DNA of 54,516 bases, taken from BOG-938 sp048498155. GTDB taxonomy: Bacteria > Pseudomonadota > Alphaproteobacteria > Caulobacterales > Caulobacteraceae. Position numbers and translations under genes: made by a program. The DNA is taken from contig JBEHYN010000016.1 of assembly GCA_048498155.1 (NCBI GenBank), positions 1-54,516 on the forward strand. Reading direction: 5' to 3'. Positions within the stretch are counted from its first letter, which is position 1, and the number at the start of each line of letters is the position of its first letter. This document shows, piece by piece, positions 8,165-18,218 of the stretch. The notes beneath the pieces were generated by a model that saw only the letters and a list, made by a program, of their open reading frames with translations, did not search any database and was not told where the DNA came from.

Positions 8165-9181
8165 ATGATCCGTATCGGCGTTGATTTCGGCGGGACCAAG
8201 ATTGAGGCGGCCGCGCTGGACCCAGACGGCGCCGAGTTGGCCCGCCTGCGCACGCCCAACCCAGGCAGCTATGACAAGGCCCTGAGCGCCGTCGTCGATC
8301 TGGTGGAGCAGGCGCGCGAGCAGGCGGGTGCGCCGCCCGGCCCAGTGGGCGTGGGCATTCCCGGTTCGGTCTCGCCGACCACGGGCCTTATTCGCGGGTC
8401 CAATTCAGTGTGGATGAACGGACGCGATTTCGCGGGCGACCTGGCTGGCGCTCTGGGGCGCCCTGTGCGCCTGGCCAATGACGCCAATTGCATGGTCCTA
8501 TCCGAAGCGACAGACGGCGCGGCGGCCGGCGCCGTCGGCGCCGTGTTCGGCGCGATCTTGGGCACCGGGACGGGCGGCGGGGTGGTGGTGGACGGCAAGC
8601 TGCTGGCCGGCGCCAACGGCGTGGCCGGCGAATGGGGCCACACGCCCCTGCCCTGGCCCACCGAGCTCGACCAAGCGCCGCCCTGTTGGTGCGGGCGCAA
8701 GGGCTGTCTGGAAACCTTCGTGTCCGGCACGGCCCTGGCGGCAGACCATGCGCGGGCGACGGGGCGCAAATTGACGGCCCAAGCTGTGGTCGCGGCCGCG
8801 CACGAGGGCGACCGTTGGGCTAAGGCCGCGCTGGATCGCTATGTCGAGCGGCTGGGCCGGGCTCTGGCGGTGATGATCGACCTGATCGACCCGTCGGTCA
8901 TCGTGCTGGGCGGCGGCATGTCCAACGTCGCGGAACTATATGAACTATTGCCACAGGCGGTTGCGCCCCACGTCTTTTCCGATGTGTGGACGGCCAAGAT
9001 CGCCAAGGCCGCGCACGGCGATTCCTCAGGCGTGCGCGGCGCCGCGCGCCTGTGGCCGCTGCTACCAGCGTGGGTGCGCTTTGTCGCAACTGCCTTTGGC
9101 ATGGGGCCGAGACCGCCGAGCGCCGCTGTCCGCGCTGCGGCTCGCCGCGCCTTGTGGCGCATCCAGATCTGGACCGGCTGA
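8165..9181 (+). CDS. ROK-family sugar kinase (fructokinase/glucokinase-like)
   Basis: 338 residues. The ATP phosphate loop DFGGTK is at 7-12, the catalytic region is LANDANC, and the glycine-rich LGTGTGGG leads to the zinc signature EWGH...CWCGRKGCLETFVSG, all typical of ROK kinases. The substrate (fructose, glucose, N-acetylated sugar) cannot be read from sequence. ROK enzymes usually end near the RGAARLW segment (about residue 298). Here the frame stays open for ~40 more residues that overlap the dinB N-terminus by 112 nt, which suggests loss of the original stop. The last 40 residues are probably non-functional. Confidence 0.88.
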   Translation: MIRIGVDFGGTKIEAAALDPDGAELARLRTPNPGSYDKALSAVVDLVEQAREQAGAPPGPVGVGIPGSVSPTTGLIRGSNSVWMNGRDFAGDLAGALGRPVRLANDANCMVLSEATDGAAAGAVGAVFGAILGTGTGGGVVVDGKLLAGANGVAGEWGHTPLPWPTELDQAPPCWCGRKGCLETFVSGTALAADHARATGRKLTAQAVVAAAHEGDRWAKAALDRYVERLGRALAVMIDLIDPSVIVLGGGMSNVAELYELLPQAVAPHVFSDVWTAKIAKAAHGDSSGVRGAARLWPLLPAWVRFVATAFGMGPRPPSAAVRAAARRALWRIQIWTG

Positions 9182-10332
9182 CCATCGCCCACATCGACTG
9201 CGACGCCTTCTACGCGTCGGTGGAAAAGCGCGACCGGCCAGAACTGCGCGACAAGCCGGTGATTGTCGGCGGCGGCCAGCGCGGGGTGGTGACCACCGCC
9301 TGCTACATCGCCCGCATCTCCGGCGCACGCTCAGCCATGCCCATGTTCAAGGCCCTCAAGCTGTGCCCCGACGCCGTGGTGATCAAGCCGGACTTCGCCA
9401 AGTACCGCGCCGACAGCAAACGGATCATGGACAAGCTTTGCGCCCTGACGCCACTGGTGCAGCCTTTGTCGCTGGACGAGGCCTGGCTGGACCTGAGCGG
9501 CTGTGAACGCCTGCACGGCGCCCCGGCCGCCGTCGTCCTGGCCCGTGTGCAAAGGGAGATCGAGACTGAGATCGGCATCACGGTGTCGGTGGGACTGGCT
9601 GCAAACAAGTTCCTGGCCAAGATCGCTTCGGACCTGGACAAGCCCCGGGGCTTTTGCGTGATCGGGGCCGATGAGGCCCAGGCCTTTCTGGCGACTAGGC
9701 CGGTGTCGATCCTGCCGGGCGTGGGGCCGGCCATGGCGCGATCGCTTGAGGCGGCGGGCCTGCGCGTCGTGGGCGATCTGGCGCGCGCCGAACCCAAGTC
9801 CCTGGGTCAGCGTTTCGGCGCCTATGGGCTTCGGCTGGCTCAGCTTTCGCGCGGCCAGGACGCCCGGGCCGTGGATCCGGACCAGACCCGCAAGGGCATT
9901 AGCGCGGAGACCACCTTTGGAGAGGATCATGCGGCCCTTGAGGTGCTGGAAGACCGTCTGTGGCCCCTGTGCGAGCGGGTGGCGCGCGCCTGCCGCCAGG
10001 AGGGCGTGGCGGGCCGAGCCGTGGTCCTAAAGCTGAAGACGCCCGATTTTCGCCTGATCACGCGTCGGCGCACGCTCGCCTGGCCCACTCAGACCGCAAA
10101 GGGCCTGTTCGCGGTCGCCCGCGAGCTGTTGGCCGGCGAGGCTGATGGGCGGACCTTCCGCTTGATCGGCGTGGGCGTGCAGGACCTGGCGGATGCGCTG
10201 GACGGCGGGGAGGACCTGTTCGGCGCGGGCGAAAGCCGCACGCGCAAGGGTGAGAAGGCGGTGGACGCCCTGCGCGCGCGCTATGGCTCTGGCGCGGTAT
10301 TGAGCGGCCGGGCGCTGAAGCCTAGGGCTTAG
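9070..10332 (+). CDS. dinB: DNA polymerase IV (Y-family) with N-terminal zinc ribbon
   Basis: About 420 residues from a GTG at 9070. A CRNC...CPRCG four-cysteine ribbon occupies about residues 5-22. The polymerase then begins with IAHIDCDAFYASVEKRD (first metal Asp), the second acidic pair is in SLDEAWLDLS, and a little-finger domain follows. It performs error-prone bypass of lesions. GEDLF near the C-terminus could be a beta-clamp contact. No ATG is available near this start; a GTG at 8986 would add 28 arginine-rich residues not expected in the family. It overlaps the ROK gene by 112 nt. Confidence 0.9.
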   Translation: MGALCRNCLWHGAETAERRCPRCGSPRLVAHPDLDRLTIAHIDCDAFYASVEKRDRPELRDKPVIVGGGQRGVVTTACYIARISGARSAMPMFKALKLCPDAVVIKPDFAKYRADSKRIMDKLCALTPLVQPLSLDEAWLDLSGCERLHGAPAAVVLARVQREIETEIGITVSVGLAANKFLAKIASDLDKPRGFCVIGADEAQAFLATRPVSILPGVGPAMARSLEAAGLRVVGDLARAEPKSLGQRFGAYGLRLAQLSRGQDARAVDPDQTRKGISAETTFGEDHAALEVLEDRLWPLCERVARACRQEGVAGRAVVLKLKTPDFRLITRRRTLAWPTQTAKGLFAVARELLAGEADGRTFRLIGVGVQDLADALDGGEDLFGAGESRTRKGEKAVDALRARYGSGAVLSGRALKPRA

Positions 10333-10403
10333 GGACAAGGCGTTAGGCGCTTTCGGCCGGCGCACCCACGCGCTATCTGATTTGGGCAATCCAAGGAGCG
10401 TTT

Positions 10404-10862
10404 ATGTCCATCGATCAACGACTCGCCGAACTAGGCATCGTTCTGCCGCAGCCTGTGGCGCCCGTGGCCAACTACGTCCCGTTCGTGCGCAGCGGGGCGC
10501 AGATCCACATTTCCGGCCAGATCTCGGTGGACGACGCGGGCGGGATCAAGGGCGTGGTGGGCCAGGAGGTGGATCTGGACGAAGCCGTACGCGCCGCCCG
10601 TCTTTGCGGCGTCAATCTGATCGCCCAGATGAAAGCCGCTGCGGAGGGCGATCTGGAGCGTGTAATGCGCATCGTCAAGCTGGGCGGGTTTGTCCAGGCC
10701 GGACCGGATTTCTTCGACATTCCCAAGGTGATCAACGGCTGCTCGGACCTGATGGTGCAGGTGTTCGGCGACAAGGGCCGGCATGCGCGCTCTGCCGTAG
10801 GCGTCTATCGCCTGCCGCTCAACTTCGCGGTCGAGGTCGATGCGGTGGTGGAACTGCGGTGA
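10404..10862 (+). CDS. RidA/YjgF/UK114-family protein
   Basis: 152 residues with the trimeric RidA fold signature: ISGQIS near the start, GFVQAGPDFFDIPKVINGCS in the middle and the conserved arginine segment ARSAVGVYRLPLNFAVEVDAV at the end. Canonical RidA deaminates reactive enamine/imine intermediates; this longer subgroup (with a ~20-residue N-terminal extension) is common in proteobacteria and its substrate is not settled. A good AAGGAG site precedes the ATG. Its stop overlaps the next start (GTGA), so the two are translationally coupled. Confidence 0.88.
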   Translation: MSIDQRLAELGIVLPQPVAPVANYVPFVRSGAQIHISGQISVDDAGGIKGVVGQEVDLDEAVRAARLCGVNLIAQMKAAAEGDLERVMRIVKLGGFVQAGPDFFDIPKVINGCSDLMVQVFGDKGRHARSAVGVYRLPLNFAVEVDAVVELR

Positions 10863-11551
10863 ACCTCCCCGCCGGCCTGACCGGGCGACCGATCGCCCAC
10901 CGCGGACTGTGGCGGCCAGGCCTGCGCCCGGAAAACTCGCTCGCGGCGTTCGAGGCCGCCTGCGCGGGCGGCTATGGCATTGAGCTGGACGTGCGCCTGA
11001 CGGCGGACGGCGAAGCGGTTGTGTTCCACGACGACGGGCTGGAGCGGCTGACGGCGCAGTCGGGCTTGGTGGAAGAGCGCCCTCTGGAAGAGTTGCAGGC
11101 TATCACCCTGTTCGGCGGCGAACATCAGACCATTCCATCTTTGGCTCAGGCGCTGGAGGCGATCGCTGGGCGCACCCTGGTGCTGGTGGAGCTGAAGACG
11201 CCGGCCGGACAGGAGGGCCTGCTGGAGGCGCCGGTGGGCGCCATGCTGGAGGCCTATGACGGGCCGTGCGCTGTGCTCTGCTTCAACGCCAAAGCCCTAG
11301 GCTGGCTCGCCCGACACCGCCCTTCGATCCCGCGCGGACTAAACCTCAATGCGGCTCCAAACGCGCCTGATATTGAATTATCACAGCCCGATTTTCTTTC
11401 TATAAATAAGGCTCTAATCGGTAATTCCGACATTCAATCTTGGCGGTCGCCGGTTAAGTCCGCCATCGCTTGGACTGCACGCAGCCCAGAGGACATGAGC
11501 GGCCTAAGCGGTCTGGTCGATAACGTCATCTTCGAGGGCTTCGCCCCTTGA
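10859..11551 (+). CDS. Glycerophosphodiester phosphodiesterase
   Basis: 230 residues. The GDPD catalytic set is visible: AHRG near 11-14, PEN about 12 residues later, ELDVRLTADG and then VFHDD. The family hydrolyses glycerophosphodiesters to glycerol-3-phosphate and an alcohol. There is no signal peptide, so it acts in the cytoplasm. The GTG start overlaps the RidA stop by four bases and its own stop overlaps the next start, so it is the middle of a coupled run. Codons at about 11370-11450 are noticeably AT-richer than the rest. Confidence 0.9.
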   Translation: MNLPAGLTGRPIAHRGLWRPGLRPENSLAAFEAACAGGYGIELDVRLTADGEAVVFHDDGLERLTAQSGLVEERPLEELQAITLFGGEHQTIPSLAQALEAIAGRTLVLVELKTPAGQEGLLEAPVGAMLEAYDGPCAVLCFNAKALGWLARHRPSIPRGLNLNAAPNAPDIELSQPDFLSINKALIGNSDIQSWRSPVKSAIAWTARSPEDMSGLSGLVDNVIFEGFAP

Positions 11552-12711
11552 ACCTGGCGCGGGAAGTCTCGGCCCATCGGCGCATCGCCGGGATTGGGAA
11601 GGCCGCCTGGGATGGCTGTCTATCTGCTGTAGATTATGCAGATAACCCCTTTGTCAGTTTTGATTTTCTCGACGCTCTTGAACAGACCAATTGCGCTGTA
11701 GAGCGCACGGGCTGGGGCCCTCGCCACCTGCTGCTGAAGGACGAAACGGGCCAGGCGGCTGCCGTCATGCCGCTGTACCTGAAGACCCATTCGCGCGGCG
11801 AGTATGTGTTCGATCACGCTTGGGCTGAGGCCTATGAACGGGCGGGCGGGGCTTACTATCCCAAGCTCCAATCCTGCTCGCCCTTCTCGCCGGTGACCGG
11901 GCCGCGCCTGATTGTGCGGCCCGATGTGGACCGACAAGAGGCTCAGCGCCTGCTGCTGGGCGGCGCCTTGGCCCTGTGTGAGCGCCTGGGCGTCTCGGGC
12001 GTCAACGTCACCTTCCCCACCGAAGAGGAATGGGACCTGATGGGCGATCAGGGCCTGCTGCAACGCCAGGACCAGCAGTATCACTGGTTCAATCGCGGCT
12101 ACGCGACGTTTGAGGACTTCCTGGCGGCCTTGTCGTCAGGCCGACGCAAGACCATTCGGCGCGAGCGTCGCGACGCCTTGGCGCAGGTCGAGGTGGTCGC
12201 CCTGACCGGCGCGGACCTCAGGGAGGAGCACTGGGACGCCTTCTACGGCTTTTATACGGACACCGGCGCGCGCAAATGGGGCCAGCCCTATTTGAACCGG
12301 GCTTTCTTCTCCCATCTGTCCCAGCGCATGGCCGATAAAGTCTTGCTGCTATTGGCCCGCAAGAACGGGCGATGGATCGCCGGAGCACTCAATCTGATCG
12401 GCGGCGACTGCCTCTACGGGCGCCATTGGGGCTGCATCGAGGATGTGGCCTTCCTGCATTTCGAGCTCTGCTACTACCAGGCCATCGAACATGCGATCCG
12501 CATGGGCCTGCCACGCGTGGAGGCCGGCGCCCAGGGGCCGCACAAGATCGCCAGGGGTTATTTGCCCGCTGCCGTCTATTCGGCCCACTTCATCGCTGAC
12601 CCAGCTCTGCGCGCGCCGGTTGCCCGCTATCTGGAACAGGAACGCCAAGCGGTGCGCGAGGAAATGGACTGGCTGGCGGAGGAATATTCGCCGTTTAAGG
12701 CCGGGGGCTAG
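11548..12711 (+). CDS. DUF482 / GNAT-fold acyltransferase-like protein
   Basis: 387 residues resembling COG3146 (DUF482), a FemAB/GNAT-like family often annotated as peptidoglycan-related N-acyltransferase. Characteristic segments are NPFVSFDFLDALE near the start, SSGRRKTIRRERR in the middle and ARGYLPAAVYSAHF near the end. Function is unproven for the family. The TTG start overlaps the GDPD stop as TTGA; the annotation of this start depends on that coupling. The 3' end overlaps the convergent glycosyltransferase by four bases. Confidence 0.85.
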   Translation: MNLAREVSAHRRIAGIGKAAWDGCLSAVDYADNPFVSFDFLDALEQTNCAVERTGWGPRHLLLKDETGQAAAVMPLYLKTHSRGEYVFDHAWAEAYERAGGAYYPKLQSCSPFSPVTGPRLIVRPDVDRQEAQRLLLGGALALCERLGVSGVNVTFPTEEEWDLMGDQGLLQRQDQQYHWFNRGYATFEDFLAALSSGRRKTIRRERRDALAQVEVVALTGADLREEHWDAFYGFYTDTGARKWGQPYLNRAFFSHLSQRMADKVLLLLARKNGRWIAGALNLIGGDCLYGRHWGCIEDVAFLHFELCYYQAIEHAIRMGLPRVEAGAQGPHKIARGYLPAAVYSAHFIADPALRAPVARYLEQERQAVREEMDWLAEEYSPFKAGG

Positions 12712-13625
12712 TTCAGCCGTCCCCTCACGGGACCGAGCAGGCCGCGCAACAAGGGCCGGGTCAGGGCCGCCAACACGATGACCGGACTAAGGGTCAAGGC
12801 CGCAACCCAGCTCAACGGATTGTCGGCCCGCTTGAAGAAATACCGTATAAGGCCCTGACTTTTATGGAATTCCACCTTCAACCTGGGGGTGTTGCTGGTG
12901 GAGCCTTCGTGCAGAGCCTCGGCCACGGGCTGGAACACCACTGAACCGCCCATGCGCCGGGCGCGCCAGCATAGGTCGATGTCTTCCACATGCAGGAAGT
13001 AACGCTCGTCGAACCCGCCCAGGGCGTCGAAGTCCGGATAGCTGATGTAGAAGCAGGCGCCGGAAATGGTCGGCACGGGGACGGGGCCGTCAGGCACAAC
13101 CTCGCCGTCGCGGTGAATTTCGAGCCGGCGCAGGAATGGCGCCAGCCGGGTGAGATAGCTCAGGCTGAGCACGGTGCTAAAGGGTGTTACCTCGCCGCGC
13201 CGCGCGCCGCGCTGCTCTGACCCGTCGGTGTTGAGCACCCGAGCGCCCACGATGCAGGGGGATGCGAAGCCTTCAGCGCCCTCGATCAGGGCGGCGATGC
13301 AGCCGGGCTGTAGATAAGCGTCAGGATTGAGGATCACCAAGTGGGCGCTCTTGGCTGCCCGGGCGCCGAGGTTGCAGCCCCGAGCGAACCCGACATTGCC
13401 GTGCCCCTGCAACAGGCGCAGGCGCGGCTCGGAGGCGGCGATGTCCCGCAGCTTGGCGGCGTCGGCCGCCTCTGAGCCGTTGTCCACCAACACCAGCTCT
13501 TGCACCAAAGAATCAGCCAGCACGCGGGGGATCGCGGCGAACAGCGATGGTCCGGTCCTATAGGCCACCATGACCACGGACACGCGCGGTGGATCGGCCG
13601 GACTGGGCCGTCCGGCGCGGGCCAT
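12708..13625 (-). CDS. Family 2 glycosyltransferase
   Basis: 305 residues of a GT-A fold enzyme: VSVVMVAYRTG at the start, VLVDNGS, ILNPDAYL (DxD-like) and the HVEDIDLCWRARRMG segment typical of rhamnosyltransferase-like GT2 enzymes. A hydrophobic stretch near 275-295 may associate with the membrane. It probably adds a sugar to a surface polysaccharide, but donor and acceptor are unknown. It starts 3 nt after the thrS stop, so is likely the last gene of the cysS-to-thrS transcription unit. Confidence 0.88.
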   Translation of the reverse strand: MARAGRPSPADPPRVSVVMVAYRTGPSLFAAIPRVLADSLVQELVLVDNGSEAADAAKLRDIAASEPRLRLLQGHGNVGFARGCNLGARAAKSAHLVILNPDAYLQPGCIAALIEGAEGFASPCIVGARVLNTDGSEQRGARRGEVTPFSTVLSLSYLTRLAPFLRRLEIHRDGEVVPDGPVPVPTISGACFYISYPDFDALGGFDERYFLHVEDIDLCWRARRMGGSVVFQPVAEALHEGSTSNTPRLKVEFHKSQGLIRYFFKRADNPLSWVAALTLSPVIVLAALTRPLLRGLLGPVRGRLN

Positions 13626-13628
13626 AAA

Positions 13629-15596
13629 CTAGGCCGCCTCGGTGGATGGAACCGTGGGCGCGGGGCCGGCTAGGCGCTTTTCGTCGGGCGCCAGGGCTTC
13701 AAAGGCCAGCAAGGTCGCGGCCTCGGCCAGGCCCAGAATGGTCTGACCGTCCGAGCCGAGGCGCCGCAGGGCCACCTGGCCGTTTTCGGCTTCCTTGCGT
13801 CCGACTACGGCGATCACCGGGGTCTTGGCCAGGCTGTGCTCGCGGATCTTGTAGTTGATCTTCTCGTTGCGCAGATCGGTCTCAACGCGCAGGCCCGCCT
13901 TTCGCAAAGCCGCGGCGGTCTGCAACGCATAGTCGTCGGCGTCCGAGGTGATGGTCGTGACCACCACCTGGGTGGGCGCAAGCCACAGCGGGAAGTTGCC
14001 GGCGTAGTTTTCGATCAGGATGCCCAGATAGCGCTCAAAGGTGCCCAGCACCGCGCGGTGAAGCATGACCGGCCGCTGCTTTGATCCGTCCTCGGCGACG
14101 TATTCGGCGTCCAGCCGCTCGGGCAGCACGAAGTCGAGCTGCAGAGTGCCGCACTGCCATGTGCGGCCGATGGCGTCTTTCAGGTGGAACTCCAGCTTGG
14201 GGCCGTAGAAGGCGCCCTCTCCCGGCAGTTTCTCGACCTCGACGCCTGCGGCCAGGGCCGCGCGCTCCAGCCGGGATTCGGCCAGGTCCCAGGTCTCGTC
14301 GGAGCCTGCGCGCAGGTCCGGGCGCAGGGCCAGCTTGACGCTGTGCAGATCGACCCCGAGATCGGCGTAGATCGAATAGAGCAGGCGCACGAACTTGGTG
14401 GTCTCCGCCTCGATCTGGTCCTCGCGGCAGAAGATATGGGCGTCGTCCTGGGTGAAGGCGCGCACGCGCATGATGCCATGTAGGCCGCCGGACGGCTCAT
14501 AGCGATGGCACGAGCCGAACTCAGCCATCCGCAGGGGAAGCTCGCGGTAGGAGCGTTGGCCAACGTTGAAGATCTGCACGTGGCCGGGGCAGTTCATGGG
14601 CTTGACGGCCAGGGTCTCGCCCTCCTCCGTCTCGCACGAGAACATGGCGTGGCCAAACTTCTCCCAGTGGCCCGACTTTTCCCACAGGCTGCGATCCAGC
14701 AGCTGGGGCGTCTTGACCTCTTCGTAGCCGTCATCTTCCAGGCGGCGGCGCATGTAGGATTCTAGGGCGCGCCACAGGGTCCAGCCCTTGGCGTGCCAGA
14801 ACACCATGCCCCGACCTTCTTCCTGCATGTGGAACAGGTCCATGGCGCGGCCGATCTTGCGGTGATCACGCCGCTCGGCTTCCTCGATGCGCTTCAAATA
14901 GGCCTGCAAATCGGCGTCGTTTGCCCAGGCGGTGCCATAGATACGTTGAAGTTGAGCGTTCTTGGCGTCCCCACGCCAATAGGCGCCGGCCAGCTTGGTC
15001 AGCTTGAACGCCTTGCCCGCATAGCGGGTGGAAGGCAGGTGTGGCCCCAGGCACAGGTCCTTCCAAGGACCCTGCCAATAGACGGAAATGGGCTCGTCTT
15101 CAGGCAGATCGCGGATGATCTGGGCCTTGTAGATCTCGCCGATGGATTCGAAGTGCTTGATGGCCTCATCGCGCGGCCATTCCTCGCGCCGGATCGGCTC
15201 GTCGCGCTCGACGATCTTGCGCATGCGCTCTTCGATGCGCGGCAGGTCATCCAGGCTGAAGGGCTCGGCGCGGGCGAAGTCGTAATAGAAGCCGTCCTCG
15301 ATGGAGGGGCCAATGGTCACCTGGGTGTCGGGAAACAGCTCCTGCACGGCTTGAGCCATGATGTGCGAGACGTCGTGGCGCAGTACGTCCAGTCCTTCGG
15401 GCGTTTGTAGGCTGGTGATGATCTCGAACGCGCCGCCATGCGGGAGCGGCCGCTCAAGGTCGAGCAGCTTGCCGTCGAGCTTGATCAGCAGGGCGCGCTT
15501 TTCCAGTGAAATGGCGATCGAGGCCGCGACCTGGCGCCCCGTGGTTCCTTCCGGGAACGGGCGCACGCTGCCGTCGGGAAACTGTAGATCGATCAT
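13629..15596 (-). CDS. thrS: Threonyl-tRNA synthetase
   Basis: 655 residues with all expected parts: N-terminal TGS domain (MIDLQFPDGSVRPFPEGTTG), second additional domain with the editing HxxxH (HDVSHIMAQA), class II core with KPMNCPGH zinc cysteine and CHRYEPSGGLHGIMR motif 2, and C-terminal anticodon-binding domain. It charges tRNA-Thr and edits mis-charged Ser. The ATG at 15596 overlaps the yidD stop as ATGA, which decides it over an upstream start. The C-terminus carries a short Pro/Ala tail. Confidence 0.97.
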   Translation of the reverse strand: MIDLQFPDGSVRPFPEGTTGRQVAASIAISLEKRALLIKLDGKLLDLERPLPHGGAFEIITSLQTPEGLDVLRHDVSHIMAQAVQELFPDTQVTIGPSIEDGFYYDFARAEPFSLDDLPRIEERMRKIVERDEPIRREEWPRDEAIKHFESIGEIYKAQIIRDLPEDEPISVYWQGPWKDLCLGPHLPSTRYAGKAFKLTKLAGAYWRGDAKNAQLQRIYGTAWANDADLQAYLKRIEEAERRDHRKIGRAMDLFHMQEEGRGMVFWHAKGWTLWRALESYMRRRLEDDGYEEVKTPQLLDRSLWEKSGHWEKFGHAMFSCETEEGETLAVKPMNCPGHVQIFNVGQRSYRELPLRMAEFGSCHRYEPSGGLHGIMRVRAFTQDDAHIFCREDQIEAETTKFVRLLYSIYADLGVDLHSVKLALRPDLRAGSDETWDLAESRLERAALAAGVEVEKLPGEGAFYGPKLEFHLKDAIGRTWQCGTLQLDFVLPERLDAEYVAEDGSKQRPVMLHRAVLGTFERYLGILIENYAGNFPLWLAPTQVVVTTITSDADDYALQTAAALRKAGLRVETDLRNEKINYKIREHSLAKTPVIAVVGRKEAENGQVALRRLGSDGQTILGLAEAATLLAFEALAPDEKRLAGPAPTVPSTEAA

Positions 15597-15844
15597 CCTT
15601 CGCACTTCCACTGGCGCCGAACCCGCGGCGGCGGGTCAAATCCCCAAGCCACGCCGGGCCGGCATCGACATAGACGTTTCAGCGCCAACCAAGAGCCCCG
15701 GACCGGACCGTGCTCGACCATGACCTGGGCGGCGTATTCCGAGCAGGTGGGCGTAAAGCGGCACTGCCGGCCGATCAGGAGAGACAGGGACAGCTTATAG
15801 GCTCGCAGAGCGCCATAGATCAGGCGGCCGTAGAGATCAGCCAT
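15593..15844 (-). CDS. yidD: Membrane protein insertion efficiency factor YidD
   Basis: 83 residues from the ATG at 15844. The YidD signature is complete: YKLSLSLLIGRQCRFTPTCSEYA followed by G...LALKRLCRCRPG and WGFDPPP. YidD is a small amphipathic inner-membrane-associated protein that helps YidC insert membrane proteins. It is usually found beside rpmH-rnpA-yidC, but in many alphaproteobacteria it sits apart as here. A GTG at 15883 would add 13 residues. Its stop overlaps the thrS start. Confidence 0.93.
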   Translation of the reverse strand: MADLYGRLIYGALRAYKLSLSLLIGRQCRFTPTCSEYAAQVMVEHGPVRGSWLALKRLCRCRPGVAWGFDPPPRVRRQWKCEG

Positions 15845-15925
15845 GGTCCGTCGTCCTTTGGGGCCGAACAGGGCGACTAGCACGGTGAATCGCCTTGCGC
15901 CACCCGGTGGGGGGCTGCAAAACGG

Positions 15926-16360
15926 TCAGGTCCGGGCGTTGAGGGCCGCGCGCCCGGCTTCGGCCGCCGCCTCAAACGCCAGCATGGTCGAGGCGTGGCG
16001 GGCGGGATAGGCCTTGACCACCTCCAGGATGGCCAGGTCGGCGAAACGGCCCTCAGGCGCGGCGCCGCCGGTCTTGAGCATGGCCTTGAGCGCATCGCGC
16101 GCCTGTTCAATCTCAGCCACCTGCGCGCCCATCACATTCGCGCCCAGCACCGCTGCGGCCGCCTGGCCCAGGGCGCAGGCCTTCACGTCTTGGGCGAAGT
16201 CGCTGACCCGGCCGTCGTGCAGGCTGAGATCGACCAACACCCGGCTGCCGCACAGCTTGGACACTTTCTCAGAAGTGGCCTGTGGGGCGTCCAGGCGCCC
16301 CGCGTGGGGCATGTTGGCCGCCAGGGTCAGCACCTTGACGCTGTACAGGTCGTCGATCAT
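15926..16360 (-). CDS. IscU/NifU-like iron-sulfur scaffold protein, variant
   Basis: 144 residues. The fold of IscU is recognisable: C37 in KLCGS, C62 in KACALGQAAAA, and the C-terminal helix with RHASTMLAFEA. Compared with IscU, the third cluster cysteine (HCS) is alanine (HAS, residue 123) and the CGD aspartate is serine. It may be a scaffold or carrier with altered chemistry, or may have lost cluster assembly. No isc/suf partners are nearby. Its start overlaps the stop of the preceding SRPBCC gene (ATGA); 81 nt separate it from yidD. Confidence 0.8.
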   Translation of the reverse strand: MIDDLYSVKVLTLAANMPHAGRLDAPQATSEKVSKLCGSRVLVDLSLHDGRVSDFAQDVKACALGQAAAAVLGANVMGAQVAEIEQARDALKAMLKTGGAAPEGRFADLAILEVVKAYPARHASTMLAFEAAAEAGRAALNART

Positions 16361-16818
16361 GGCGCCGCCTTGGCCGCCATGACCTTGGCCACCCGCTCGA
16401 CGCAGGCGGCGTTGAACGCCTCAAAGCCGGCCCGCAGACGTCGGCGCGTTTGTTTGCCGAATCGCGAGCCGATCAAGCCGTCGTAAATCTCGCCGTTGGA
16501 TAGAATGCAGGCGGTGTCTTCCTCGTCGTACTGCTCGATCTCGATGTAGCGGATGCGTTTGACGAACCCGTTCACCTCCGACAGGGACCAGAGGATCTGG
16601 GAGTTGGGCACCCAGTCCACCACCGTGGGGCGGATCACCTTGGGCGGCGTATCAGCGAAGGCCTCGGTGATCTCCAGTTTCTGGCCGATACGCAGGGCGC
16701 CGGAAATCTTGGGATAGATCGGATTCCATTCCGGCCAGCGGTCCAGGTCTGACAGGACCTCCCAGATCACGGTCGAAGGCGCCGGAACGCCCATGCGATG
16801 TTCTGCTCTGAAGCTCAT
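16357..16818 (-). CDS. SRPBCC-family (START-like) protein
   Basis: 153 residues from MSFRAEHRMGVPAPSTVIWE, with the SRPBCC pattern APSTVIWEVLSDLDRWPEWNPIYPKISG and a final amphipathic helix. The fold is a hydrophobic-ligand cavity (polyketide cyclase/dehydrase and lipid-transport superfamily); the ligand is unknown. I chose the ATG at 16818 because it lies 5 nt after the cysS stop; a start at 16854 would overlap cysS by 31 nt. It is coupled to the downstream IscU-like gene. Confidence 0.8.
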   Translation of the reverse strand: MSFRAEHRMGVPAPSTVIWEVLSDLDRWPEWNPIYPKISGALRIGQKLEITEAFADTPPKVIRPTVVDWVPNSQILWSLSEVNGFVKRIRYIEIEQYDEEDTACILSNGEIYDGLIGSRFGKQTRRRLRAGFEAFNAACVERVAKVMAAKAAP

Positions 16819-16823
16819 GACCG

Positions 16824-18218
<1,395 letters not shown>

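Noticed and set aside
10382..10858. N-terminal extension of the glycerophosphodiesterase
   Set aside because: It is the RidA-like gene read out of frame; the GTG overlapping the RidA stop is the sensible start.
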